From the NCBI GenBank assembly GCA_021030915.1, contig JAGEMR010000092.1, positions 62,001 through 126,000 of the forward strand: a stretch of DNA of 64,000 nucleotides, read 5' to 3'. Made by a program: the position numbers and the translations under genes. The stretch comes from Astrothelium macrocarpum (lineage: Eukaryota > Ascomycota > Dothideomycetes > Trypetheliales > Trypetheliaceae). The stretch's first letter is position 1, and each line of letters opens with the position of its first letter. This document shows, piece by piece, positions 1-10,921 of the stretch. The notes under the pieces were generated by a model. It saw nothing but the letters and a program-made list of their open reading frames with translations, had not been told where the DNA came from and did not search any database.

Positions 1-1338
1 ACCACTGGCCATAATTGTAGCACCTCCCACAGCTTGCTCGCATGCACCATAAAGGGTAGCAGAACGATATGACAAAAGGATTGGTGAACCAAGTTGTACC
101 ATTTGGCCAAGAAAGGACAATCCATAAAGCGAAAGACCTGAGATGCCGTGTCCCGGGTGCGAGGAGGCATATGTCCAGGTTGCATATCGAGGTATTGCTA
201 TCAGAACTGGGACGATGTAATGCCACATCCGCTCGAAAGTCCAGTCACTGTGAAGGCCATATAAAAAGTATAGCGGAACGATTGTGAGCTTGCAAATTGC
301 AGAATATGTGTTGCTCTTCGAAACGCTGAATCGAAGAAAGGTGGAGAGAAAGGTAGGGAGAAAAAGTCCTTGTGCAGAGGAAACAATAGCAAGTGAGATG
401 TAAGATACGAAGAAAGCGTATGTTGAGGGGCGAGCAAACATCCTACGAAACGCTGGCCAGGACCATGTCACATCGGTACACCTGGTTGAACCACGTCCAA
501 ATCGATTGACCGCAATGTATCTTTCTCGATCCGAGAGTGTTTTCGAGTGCTCCGGAAATGTTAAGAGGCTCAGCCAAATTAGTGGTGCTACCAGAATCGG
601 AAGTGCCCCTTCGATGAGAAACACCCATTGCCAAGCTTTGAGTCCGCCCACTCCATTAATGTGATCGATGGCAAGGGCTAAAAATCCAGAAGCTGCTGCT
701 GCAAGAGATCCCGCTGAATGAATGAGTCCAATGCGGAATGCGCGTTCCGAGGGCTTGTACCAAAAACTGAAATACATGAAAATGCATGGAGCGACGCCAG
801 CTTCAGGGATACCAAGCATGAATCGCGCTGCGTAAAGACCACCAGCACTTTTAACAGCAGCGAAGCTCATCACAATTGCGCCCCATAGCAGCATAGCGAA
901 TGGGAAGTACCATTTGGCAGATATTCTCTTCACGAGGAGACTAGAAGGAATAAGCAGCGCTGTGACTGGGAAAAAAGTAATTGCCACAGCCCAATTGAAC
1001 TGTGCTCCATGAAGACCGAGGCTAGCGCCGAAAGAATCCGGTGTCCCCTGTCGAAGAATCTTGACATTGCCTATATTGGCCCGATCTAACACGGATAGAA
1101 AGAAGATTATGCAGCAGGGAAGTAATAAGCGTCTATCGAGTTTGCGTGTGAGTTTGGTCTCTTCTTCTTTGGTCCAGTCTGGTTCGACTGCAGGTTTCTC
1201 TTCAATGTCGGAAGTACTGTCACTATTCAAATGGCGTTTCTTTGCTGGGGCCAAGACATGTCTGAAAGACCAGCTACCAATGCAAACGCCTTCCTCTTCA
1301 AGCGCAGCTTTTTGGCCGCGAAATTTCAAGACGCCCAT
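1..1338 (-). CDS. MFS transporter, Dal5/ACS (allantoate-anion:cation symporter) type, 3' partial
   Basis: Major facilitator superfamily permease, probably in the plasma membrane and importing an organic anion such as allantoate, nicotinate or pantothenate; the substrate cannot be read from sequence. One uninterrupted frame of 446 codons runs from ATG at 1338 off the left window edge, so the last transmembrane helices and the stop are missing. The N-terminus is a soluble, acidic tail of about 80 residues. After it come RRLLLP and LDRANIGN, the usual first-helix signature of this family, then a stretch containing ARFMLGIPEAG and the helix WQWVFLIEG. I chose this ATG because it opens the frame and there is no splice signal upstream. 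It is divergently transcribed from the acyl-CoA synthetase gene, 625 bp away. The family call is firm; the substrate is open. Confidence 0.9.
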   Translation of the reverse strand, partial: MGVLKFRGQKAALEEEGVCIGSWSFRHVLAPAKKRHLNSDSTSDIEEKPAVEPDWTKEEETKLTRKLDRRLLLPCCIIFFLSVLDRANIGNVKILRQGTPDSFGASLGLHGAQFNWAVAITFFPVTALLIPSSLLVKRISAKWYFPFAMLLWGAIVMSFAAVKSAGGLYAARFMLGIPEAGVAPCIFMYFSFWYKPSERAFRIGLIHSAGSLAAAASGFLALAIDHINGVGGLKAWQWVFLIEGALPILVAPLIWLSLLTFPEHSKTLSDRERYIAVNRFGRGSTRCTDVTWSWPAFRRMFARPSTYAFFVSYISLAIVSSAQGLFLPTFLSTFLRFSVSKSNTYSAICKLTIVPLYFLYGLHSDWTFERMWHYIVPVLIAIPRYATWTYASSHPGHGISGLSLYGLSFLGQMVQLGSPILLSYRSATLYGACEQAVGGATIMASG

Positions 1339-1963
1339 GACCGTAATGCGAGAGTAATCTGGACAACTGCTGATTTCGAAGTTTGCGTAAAGTTCAAAAA
1401 ACACATACGAGAAGCAAAGAGAAACATGATGAAAAGGACTGAAAGATATAGACAACGCCAGAATCGAATTGAAATTTCTCCTACCCGTACCAAGATCCTC
1501 AACACTCAATGGTAATTATTTTTCCTTACCTTGTCCAGAAATTGAGTATTGAATGGTCATTACACGTTTTGCCTATGTCAGCATCCTCTAAATATCGCCA
1601 GATCTTGACTTGTGTGTGTTGGTACAGGAGATGTTGAGGTGGTACGGCGTTGTCAGGCCAAACTTTAACCGACCCATATCAAGATCGAATCGGCTCCGTC
1701 CGGCATGCTTTTGGCATTTTGACTTTTATCTTGGGTACTCTGTACACAGCCAGGTACCCCGCGCCAGTGTGATGCCGCTTAGACCGAAAGTGTGGGGGAA
1801 TTATGGAAAGATAATTCGAACCATGGGTGGATCGACAGGCCATTTGTGTTGGTCTTAACAGTCTCCACGTCTGCGTTGCCAGTCAACTTATCATATGAAT
1901 GGTATTTGGTAGTTGTTGCGTGTCTATAAGGACGGTGAAAAGTTTGTAGACTGGTGAGAAGAG
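1339..1963. promoter_or_regulatory. Divergent intergenic region, MFS transporter / acyl-CoA synthetase
   Basis: 625 bp between two outward-facing start codons, so it must carry both promoters. I see no coding potential, no clear TATA box and no repeat. Open frames crossing it are short and show no family features. Confidence 0.6.
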
Positions 1964-3763
1964 ATGGAGGACCGGACTAACTTCGTCCCGAGGCATTGGG
2001 GTCGAAACGTCCTCCCTTCCCATGTAAGACCAATTTTAAAGATTCAATTGATGTTGCTGACAATTTAGGGACTGTTCAATCGTTTGCTACGTCTCGCCGG
2101 TCGTCGTCCTCTAAAGCTTTGCGTTCGAGATGTGAGGTTGAACTGCGAGGCAACCCATCTTCAATTGCTCACCGATGTACTCAATCTTCGCAACGCCGTT
2201 GAACAACGGCTCGATGATGCCACCCGAGTGGCCCTTAGCAATCAAGATGAGGTCTACATCTCCATTCTTGCACCCGGTGGTTATGAATTTACCTGTGCTG
2301 TCCTGGCAGTCCTTGCTTTGGGTGCTGCGGTAGTCCCCATGACTGTTGTGCTCCCTATTCATGAAGCAGAGTATTTCGTCAACAAGTCCAAAGCTGCTGC
2401 CGTGCTCGTTTCTTCCTCAGCCTTACAGCTTGGCCTCTCTCTTGAGAAAAACATAAACGGTACTACCGACCCCAAATTCCGCTGCATACCCATCCTCCCC
2501 TCCATCTTTGCACCCACCCTCGATCCCCTGGATATCATACTATCTTCAAATAGATATCTTGACGATAATGCGCCGGGTGTGGTAATTTTTACTTCTGGCA
2601 CAACCGGCCCTCCAAAGGGTAGTGTCATGCGGCGCGCCTTCACATTCGACGGTGCTACGGCCGTAGCCGAGCACTACTCCCTCAACGAATCCGACTCGAT
2701 TCTCCATATCCTTCCTGTACATCATGCGACTGGCATTGGCATCATGTTCTTTCCCTTTTTAATTTCTGGATGTCTCATCGAGTTTCGCGGTGGTGGCTTT
2801 GATGAAGCCTGGCTGTGGGATCGATGGAGGGAAGGTGCCAAAAATGTCGATAAAAGGGTAACCTTTTTCTCGGGGGTCCCAACGATGTACATGCGAATGC
2901 GAAGACATTACCAACGCCAGCTTACAAGACTAGATGAGCGTGTGAGGAAGGAGTACATCGATGGGGCAAGACAGTTTCGCGCGTGCTTGTGTGGGACTAG
3001 CGCGCTGCCTAGACCTATCAACGAGTTTTGGACGGATTTGCTGCAAAAGAGGATTTTGCAGCGGTATGGTGCCACGGAAATTGGTGCTGTATACAAGGTT
3101 GTCATGGGCGATGATGAGATTCCTGATGGCAGTGTTGGGGAACGAGTACCAGGCGTTGATTTAAAGATCAATTCTGGCGACGAGGGCGAACTTCTGGTGA
3201 AGAGCCCTTGGATGTTCAGCAAATATCTTGGAGACACCCAAGCGACTGCAAAAGCACATGATGAGGACGGGTTCTATAAAACGGGAGATATTGTGAGAAG
3301 GGAAGGAAAATATTATTGGATTGTGGGAAGGGCGAGTTTGGACATAATCAAGTCGGGTGGCTACAAGATTTCGGCGCTCGACATAGAGAGGGAAATACTC
3401 TCATTACCATATATTAGCGAGGTAATGGTGGTAGGAGTCACAGATGAAGAGTTTGGACAAAGGGTTGCTGCTCTGGTGTCCCTACAAAAGGAAGAGTTGA
3501 CTGACGAATGGAGAAGAACTCATAGTAGAGATGGCGATAAATTGACTCTGGACGCTCTCAGAAAAGACCTCAGAACACGATTGGCAGGGTACAAATTGCC
3601 CACACTTTTGAGGGTAATGCAAGGCGAGATCCCAAAAACTGGTACTGGAAAAGTCATGAAGAAAACTCTCGGACCAGAAATGTTTCCGACAAACTATGAG
3701 GCCGATCCAAATGTACAAAAGTGGACAGTGAAAGGTAGGTCTGAGACACGAGCGAAATTATAG
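1964..3763 (+). CDS. AMP-forming acyl-CoA synthetase, malonyl-CoA synthetase (ACSF3)-like
   Basis: ANL-superfamily enzyme that activates a carboxylic acid with ATP and joins it to CoA. Exons 1964-2023 and 2069-3763 (45-nt intron) give 584 residues. Visible motifs are the phosphate loop FTSGTTGPPKG (~193), YGATEIGA (A5), YKTGDI (A7), DIIKSGGYKISALDIE (~443, hinge and CoA domain) and PKTGTGK with the catalytic Lys near 547. The hinge and A5 motifs are those of the ACSF3 group, which makes malonyl- or methylmalonyl-CoA. The protein ends -AKL, a canonical peroxisomal targeting signal type 1, while the Arg-rich N-terminus could also suit mitochondrial import. The start was set by an in-frame ATG 20 codons before a clean GTAAGA...TTTAG intron; without that intron the frame has no ATG. 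Substrate specificity is inferred. Confidence 0.88.
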
Positions 3764-4580
3764 AAGAACTTGACAGCGTAGCATATCTTTCGAAGGCTTG
3801 CATCGCCAAAGACTACAACAAGAAATGTCATAGGCTATAGGAGAAATCATTCACCAGTCCCTCGTTCGGGATAGTCTCGAAGTCGATAATAGCATCATTT
3901 TGACAAGTGAATGGATCTCCGTAGTCAGTGTCTGGCGAATTTTTCCTTGCCGCCTATGATATTTCTTATTAAGATTTCTAATAGCATCTAGATTACAAGC
4001 GTTAATGATATGAGACAATCTATTTCACGTGCGGTGCTTCAGCAGTTTGCAGCTACATGCAGACTTGCACACTAATTGAGGTGCATTCTAGGCGAGCTGC
4101 AGCCGAAACTGATGGAGGTTCATGTCTATGCTCAGTACTGTGCATGAGCTTCATTATTTCTTATTTAGGTAACAGATTAGCGGTTTGGTAGGTGTGTGAG
4201 AATGACTCCCCACGGAGTCCTAGATAGCTCCTTCAATTCAACTGTAACGTCTGATGTCTGTTGGAATTGCTCACCTATGTCTGTGAGAATGAGATCAATC
4301 AGGTGACCTGTTGTGAGAACATTTGCAACAAATCAAATTTCCTCTTGCATCAGATATACTGCACAGACCACAAAAGGAAGTATATAAGCTGAGCTGCTCT
4401 CTAGACAGAACTTAGACCTTGATTCTTTCACGCAATTCAATCATCTTATTTGAAATTTCATCTCATATCATTCCATCCTGTTTTCTGTAGCCTGTTTCAA
4501 CAATGTCTCGTCTAAATTATTCCTACTGTTCCATCGAGCCTACATGTCTACATATGCTTTTCTGTATATTTTTTCCAGGC
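3764..4580. other. Convergent intergenic region with an orphan plus-strand promoter
   Basis: 817 bp between the 3' ends of the synthetase and the oligopeptide transporter. The right part looks like a plus-strand core promoter although no recognised gene starts there: a TATATAAG box, a pyrimidine-rich leader and CAACAATG. The rest shows nothing recognisable. Confidence 0.45.
4381..4388 (+). promoter_or_regulatory. TATA box followed by leader and short ORF
   Basis: TATATAAG lies about 115 bp before an ATG (4503) in excellent fungal context (CAACAATGTC). That ATG opens 54 codons ending at 4667, antisense to the last OPT exon. The peptide has no recognised family. It may be a truncated gene, a small ORF or the leader of an antisense RNA. 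Confidence 0.35.
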
Positions 4581-7035
4581 TCACGACCATGTCCCATTTG
4601 CTGGACCAAACATACCGGACTCGGGCATGTCCAAATACGGTGTTCCATTTCCATCGTCCGTGTTTAGGTACACTGTGTTTCCCCACCAGTTTGGAAACAT
4701 TGCACCTGGATAACTAATACAAAAGAAAATCACGATCCCACTCAATGCAGTACCTGTGTCCAATGCTGCAGCAAGAACATAATTATACTTGGTCCACCAT
4801 GCAAAGAAACGCTTGTACACCCAGTTGTTGAACAGGAAGTTGACGAGAAACCAACTCGAGTAGTTGATTCCAGAAGCCGGGGGCACGTTGTACGTTCCTA
4901 CAAAGATGAGAGGCCAATTGACGAACTTCCAAAAGTTCTGTTTCGTCTTTTTGTAAATGAGCCAGGTTAGAATGGGGGCCAAAGCACCGATCCAAAAGAA
5001 ATGGAGAAGACCACTATAGATTTTACCAGAAGAGTACAAGCGTCCAGGACCGATAAGCCCCCAAATGACAGATGATGAGAAAGTGGTGCGGCCATTCGGA
5101 CAGCTAAATCCATCCGACTGATCCTGACTACAAACATCCTTAATATTGCCAAGCATCCAGAGAGTTACACCAACTTGGGTAAGGGCGCCAAGAACCTAAC
5201 TTTGTTAGTAACATTTCCAAGAACCGGTGTGTTGCTGTGAACTTACGGTTGCGATACCTTGAGCCGCAAAAACCGTTCGTGGAGGGACCTTCATATAATG
5301 CCCCAGCTTCATGTCCTGCGCAAAGAAAATGCCTTGGCTCACAACGTCTTCACTTAGAATTTTGAACACCATGTTTGCGAGTGGCCGTCCCGTGAACATG
5401 TAACCGCCAATGAATTCGGCAAGAACGTTCAGCTGATTTGCATCTACGTTGGTGATTCCTTGCACAATTCCACAAGGAATCATATATACAGCCGGTATTA
5501 CTAATGCGAGAAAAATTCCATACACTGGGAGCTTGATGGCGTAGATTTCAACCATTACGATAGAAAGCACCATCATGACGACCGTCAGAACGGCGTACCA
5601 CCACCAGGGCGTCTTTTTGTAAGCACGCATCAGGCGGCCATGGACATCGAGAGATGCTCTACCCTTGAGGATGGTCCAGATTTCGTCGCCGTGCCAAAGA
5701 TAAACATGCACGATGACGGCCGTGATTGAAGCGAACGAGAGCCCATAAACAAAAGCAAATGTCGCACTCAGGAATGGAGGCGAGTAATTGGCATAGCTTG
5801 TAACATTAAGTGTTCCGTCGACGTTCAAGACAGCCGTAGCATTGTAATCGGCACCAGTATTGTCATAAACATCAGCAGTCATGAGCGGAAGGTAGCCTGT
5901 ATACCACGTATTGGTGTAGTAAATCGCTGGCACAACACCCCAAAAGAAAACAGCGAAACCGACAAACACGTTGAGCGCTATAAATGATCAGCAGTTAAAT
6001 AATTTGATTAGGCTGGTCTTCCTACCGGCCCAAAATGGCGAAAGTAGAGGATCTGTGTTGAATGCTACTTGACTCCAATCAAATGTGATCGGGGAAAGGC
6101 CCAATCCCGTCTGGAATCCAAAAAGCTGATTCACAACTCTGTTGTTCGGTAGAATCCAGCAAAGCCAGGTAAAATAACTCAAGCCAACAAAAATCAGCCC
6201 CGGAAAGAAATACCAGGCAAATGCACCAGCCATTGCAAACAGGAAGAAACGCAATCTAGTAATTTTCCATCCATTGGCAATCGCATTGGCACGCGAGTGC
6301 AATGTTGACAAAAGTGCCACATTCGACAACACGCCAGGCCAGATGATATTCGATGGCTCAACAAGCCAAGGTGCACAAAGTCCGGCAATACCAAAGCCTA
6401 AGATTTGGCAAGTGAGTACCACGAGAACAGAAAAGCCCGGCTTGATGTCAAAATTGTAGAACGCCTTCGCTGCCTGAATGATTGACGTTGAATCTGAGGA
6501 ACCGTAGCCAATGCTTACATTTGCCATAATCGTGATAAGCACATGCTCCTTGATATTGAAGTGCTTGTCCGGGTTGATTCTCCAACTACCAAGCGGACCC
6601 AGTCTAATCGTCCAATCAGGTATCACATGAGCCAAAAAGACCCCACAGGGGAATGCCAGCAATTCAGCGACCAGAGAGACAATATGGACGGAGGGGTATC
6701 GTAAAGAGAAGAACATGTTGATACCGGAGGAAACTATAGTGAAGACGATGCCGATGATCCACATGCGGAGCGTGTTGACTGGGATTCCAGGATCATCGAC
6801 CTCAGGTACAACTGCTCGCACTATACACTGTTAAACAAGCTCGAATTGCTAGAAATTGACTGGCCAGACCTTCGGGGAATGGCGAGGTGTCCGCATCGTC
6901 ATCAACCAGAATTTCTTTTTCGTGAACAACTTTGTCGACGTCAACTTCGAGCTCTTGAAGGTGACCATGCTCAATTTCGACGGCATCTACATCGGCATCA
7001 GTGTCCTGGCTCTTTTCGGGGGATTTGGTATCCAT
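4581..7035 (-). CDS. Oligopeptide transporter, OPT family
   Basis: Proton-coupled plasma-membrane importer of tetra- and pentapeptides or related compounds such as glutathione. Four exons (7035-6870, 6820-6026, 5977-5247, 5195-4581) encode 768 residues, a normal length for OPT proteins. The acidic cytosolic N-terminus is followed by the conserved PE-V-R-A-V-V-P...DDP..PVNT entry, FFSLRYPS in the first helices, NFDIKPGF, ANGWKITRLRFF, YFFPGLIF, and the typical C-terminal FGPANGTWS. Introns are 48-51 nt. Intron 1 uses a weak GTCTGG donor; I accept it because splicing there restores the family motif exactly across the junction. Its 3' end overlaps the short antisense ORF described just before it. 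The family is certain; the peptide preference is unknown. Confidence 0.93.
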
Positions 7036-7559
7036 GGCTATTGTCGCGATTGAAGGAATAGAGATTTGGAGGTGTAGAAGCCCAGGATCTTCATCAAGAG
7101 AATTTCAAGCTACAGCCGCCGGTAATCTAGACCACAGATTCCAGGTAGAATCTAGTATGCAGGCCGAGATGATAGCCATGATAGGCAAAGATACGGGTAT
7201 GGGGTACGTCGAACATACCTCATGCGCGAATAGCGGGGCCATCAGCAGTAGGGCCAGTGGACTCTCAGATCTCAGCAAGGATCTTCTCCTTTGGCTTCAC
7301 ATACAAGGGTTGTTGAACAAGTGAAGTTCTGTATTGTTGTGAAATTCATAATTGTTGTTCTTGAGTTGCTGATTTTGGTTAGTCAAATCCTTGCGACCAC
7401 CTTATCAAGATAGCGCCTGACCAATGGAATTAGCTCACAACGGGCAACATAACATTTGGTTTCCCTCAACTAAGACCTTTTGGGCGCTGACATTCATGCT
7501 TGAATCCAGGGGAGAATTTTAGTAAAATCTTCCACAGCAAAACAGAGCAATTGGAACCT
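7036..7559. promoter_or_regulatory. Intergenic, OPT promoter region
   Basis: 524 bp between the OPT start and the Rogdi-like stop, both on the minus strand. It must contain the OPT promoter. I see no clear TATA element or repeat. Confidence 0.5.
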
Positions 7560-8682
7560 TTAGTCTTCTTTACCCATCACCACATTAAGTGCTTTTCGAC
7601 TAAGGGCAACACTATGCTCCAGGGCACTCAATTTGGCAAAAGCGGCCATCAGGCTGGGATCCTGGCTTTCCACTCTGACCTTTTCTTTCACCCTAACTTC
7701 TTCGCCCTTGTACATAAAGACCTCGTTAGCTTCATCGTGGGTTGGCGTTCTGGTTCCGCCTAAAGCAACAGCAAGCTGTTCTCGAATGCTTAAGCCCGTG
7801 ATAGATTTATTCTGAGCAGATGGGTTTGTCGGTTCGAGAGTCCGAACCTGAAGTAGCAAAGCTGCTTCACATATTTCAAGATGAAATGATAGATATGGTG
7901 GTAATTGAGGATGAAATGCCTGGCAGTTGTAAGCCTAAGAAAATAGGAACGAAAGTAGGAGCAGGTGGTAAACTTAGAGATAAAATGCAGGTGAAATCGC
8001 AAGAAATACCTTTTCATCAGCGGGATCATCAAACCATTGTTTCTGAACGTCAGAACCGCCTTTAAGCGTTTGTCGAGCTTCTTGCATGTTTTCATGAAGT
8101 AATTGCAATTGGCCGGAAATGAAGTCGGCATTTCTATTATCACCAGTCCAAATTGATGCATCGACTACATCCAAACACGCATTGATTAGTGTTCTCACGG
8201 ACACGAGCTGTTGAAGGACCAATGTCGGTGCTGTCGGCTCCTGCGAGACTGACAAGCGATTATTCGTAGATCCTGGCGGAGGCTTCAGGCTCGGAAGTTT
8301 GAGAGTAACATCCTGGACAAAATCTCAGCGAAGATATCACTTGTGGAGAAGCTTTTTGCGTACGCCTTTCACGATGCGAGTACCAACACGAGTGACAAAG
8401 CCTTTGAGATTCTCGGAGCGAAGTGACGACAGCACCAATGTTGAGCCAGACTCGTGAGGAGCCAAGAGAGAGGCACATTCTTCCAAGCCTGCTTTGAGCG
8501 CCCTCAAGGTCTCCTGGAGCTCGGATAATAAACAATCTAGCTCTCTGGCCTGTCATGGCTCAATTAGGAACTTTACCCCTTTTAAAATTTCTCATGTGAG
8601 AGACACTGGGTCATACCAGGGAAGCTTCTTCTTCTTTGATTAAATCATCATGGGAGATTGGAGGCCATACTGCGGTTGACAT
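7560..8682 (-). CDS. Rogdi/Rav2-like RAVE complex subunit
   Basis: Homologue of yeast Rav2 and human ROGDI, a subunit of the RAVE-type complex that reassembles the V1 and V0 sectors of the vacuolar H+-ATPase. Exons 8682-8617, 8549-8364, 8312-8010 and 7934-7560 give 309 residues, the usual family length. It opens MSTAVWPPIS, has a Leu-rich N-terminal helical part (ARELDCLLSELQETL), then KLPSLKPPPGST and QLVSVRTLINACLDVVD, and the conserved C-terminal beta block with LPPYLSFHLEI and LLLQVRTLEP. All three introns have canonical donors and acceptors and keep frame. No single segment is easily recognised before splicing, which explains why simple frame reading hides this gene. Its start faces the SUR7 gene. 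Confidence 0.88.
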
Positions 8683-9328
8683 GACTGCAATAACTGTAAG
8701 GTTCTAAAGGGGTTTCGTGGTTTGTCGATGATCAGACTCCCATTGGATGTTCAAGAATGCACGTGCCATTGAGGCTGGTTCGGCAAGATTAGGCGAGCAC
8801 GAGTCGGACAAGGGTAAATGACGGCGATGACTTGCAGATTCTTGGCCATACCAAGGGGTGAGAAAATGGAAGGCTAGAGAACAGGACGAACAGGACGAAC
8901 AGGACGAATAGGAAGCCTTGGAGTTCATGATTTGACAGAAAATTTATCGTGCGCCACGTCTAGAAATGATCGAATGCATTTGACGTGCAGGCTCCGGCCT
9001 GAGTCCTAAGGCCGGAATGAACGTGCAGTGACGTCGTTGCCGAGAAGGATTTCCTGTTTGGAGCTGAAAAAAGAGCCATAGCTTCTTTGTACCACAGTGA
9101 CGTTGGCTGCCACGTCCGCGCTTAATACTCCATTCCACCATAAGGCATGCTTTACGCCCATCCACCCACCTTTTCCTGCAGCCCTGGTGCGTATCGTGTT
9201 TCATCAATTCTCGCCAATCTGTGTTGCGCAGCATGTCTGGACTGACTAGGTTTGCAGCTCCGGCTTGTACAATCGCCCCTTGATCAAAGTGCGGGCGTAA
9301 AGAAGTACCTTCCCCTGTGTACTTCACG
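8683..9328. promoter_or_regulatory. Divergent intergenic region, Rogdi-like / SUR7-like
   Basis: 646 bp between two outward-facing starts, so it carries both promoters. It contains a short tandem repeat at 8879-8914. No coding sequence is recognised. Confidence 0.55.
8879..8914. repeat. Short tandem repeat, 9-nt unit GAACAGGAC
   Basis: About four head-to-tail copies of GAACAGGAC, the last degraded to GAATAGG. It lies in the shared Rogdi/SUR7 promoter, about 200 bp upstream of the Rogdi ATG, so copy number could affect expression. Confidence 0.8.
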
Positions 9329-10219
9329 ATGGCCGCGTCACGTATGATTACTCCAGCCTGTGCACTTCACAGAAAGTCAACTGACGCCCTTTAGGGCCTC
9401 TCCTCGGCCTCGCCTCTTTGTTCCTTCTCGCAGGTGGCGTCCTCTTGCAGTTCCTTGTGATCCTCTCTGGCACAACTCAGTCAAACCCCGAAAACCAGAT
9501 ATATTTCTTCCAAACCAGCACAAATGGAATACCTGGGGCGCGAAATCCATCTCGATGGACTTTCTTCTCCATCTGCGGCGTGGATGCAAATGGGCGCAAT
9601 ACTGATTGTGGTGCAAGAGTGCCTGCATTACCATTCTCTCCACCCAACTCTCATGATTTCGGCACCACAGTGGGCGTGCCACCCCAGTTCATTGGGACCA
9701 GCCACTATTACTATCTGAGCCGTTTCATGTTCGCCTTTTATTTGATTGCATTATTCTTCTCCGTCGTCTCGTTATTTACGGGCCTTCTCGCGCTCTGCAG
9801 CAGGTTAGGAGGATATATTTCTGGCTTGAATGTCGGCATTGCACTATTCTTTCAGAGCATAGCTGCATCTCTAATGACGTAAGCTTGCAACTTTATACAT
9901 AGTTTATCCAAGATGATGGATCTATGGCATCATCACGACACTAACACCATCTAGGGCATGCTTTGTTCAAGGCCGGAACGCTTTCAGAAGTGCCGGTCAA
10001 CAAGCCAGCATCGGGGTCAAAGCCTTCGCATTTACATGGACAGCTATGTTCTGCTTCCTCTTATGTACCGTGCTGTTCTGCATGGGTGGTTCCGCTGGCA
10101 AGCAATATTCATCCTCGCGCAGACGGGGAGGCGTGTTCAGCCGAAAAGCGAGCACCAGAAGTCGCGGAAGTTTCATTGACACAGAAAGTCAAAGACGAGT
10201 AAAAGAAGAGTATGACTGA
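9329..10219 (+). CDS. SUR7/PalI-type tetraspan plasma-membrane protein
   Basis: Claudin-like fungal membrane protein of the SUR7 family, associated with eisosomes, plasma-membrane organisation and cell-wall integrity. Exons 9329-9341, 9395-9878 and 9955-10219 encode 253 residues. Exon 1 has only 13 nt; it is needed because a stop closes the frame just upstream of exon 2, and GTATGA...CTGAC...TTTAG makes a textbook 53-nt intron. Four hydrophobic helices are visible: residues ~7-28, then FMFAFYLIALFFSVVSLF, a third around YISGLNVGIALFF, and a fourth around FCFLLCTVLFCM. The first extracellular loop has the family cysteine pair (WTFFSICGVD...TDC). The cytosolic tail is Arg/Ser-rich. Confidence 0.87.
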
Positions 10220-10921
10220 CTATCTAAATGGGAAAGTTTGCTTGTTAAAAGAACGACTGGTGAAGGAAGAGCAGGCAGACTAGGAGATAGCATGGGAAGA
10301 GATATTGGAAGAGCGCCCGAACCAAGAATGATGCCAAGAGGATGATGGTGTTTGCTTTTGTGATACCACGTTTTCACGTTTATGCTCTTCATGTTTGATA
10401 GAATTTCGATTGGCCACCTTAAGGGAGTTGTGGATGGTGGATCTTTAGACCGAGTGTCTCGTGAACAAAATACCTCAACTAATTTTGTAATGGATCTAAT
10501 GTTTTGATACTCTAATCAAGAATTTGAATGCCTGGAAAAAAGTGCTATCTTTCTGCTAGTGCAGCTCGCTTATAGTTTGGCCGATGAGGACATTTCTCCG
10601 CGGTGTGATCGGCAACGAAATCACGTAAGGAAAGGTGAGAGCAGGTGAAAAGTCGGAACTCCACGCAAATTGTTGCCACGGACTTACGCCCACCAAACAA
10701 GACTATTTTATTTGCAGGATGCCACTCTTCTTATCAATAATCCCGCCTCTCCTCCTTAGTGCTCCAAACCAGGTCAAGCAATCTCGAGATTGTGGTTGAT
10801 TATTGAAAAACGGTTCATATTTACCATTGGAATGACTACATCTTACGGAATGGGTTAATACATTTGTGTGAAAAAAAAAAATTAACCTGATTTTGGATCA
10901 TATAAGCCTTGAATATGCAAC
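10220..10921. other. Intergenic, SUR7-like / siroheme synthase
   Basis: 702 bp containing the siroheme synthase promoter. An A-run of about ten bases sits roughly 45 bp before its ATG. Nothing else is recognised. Confidence 0.5.
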
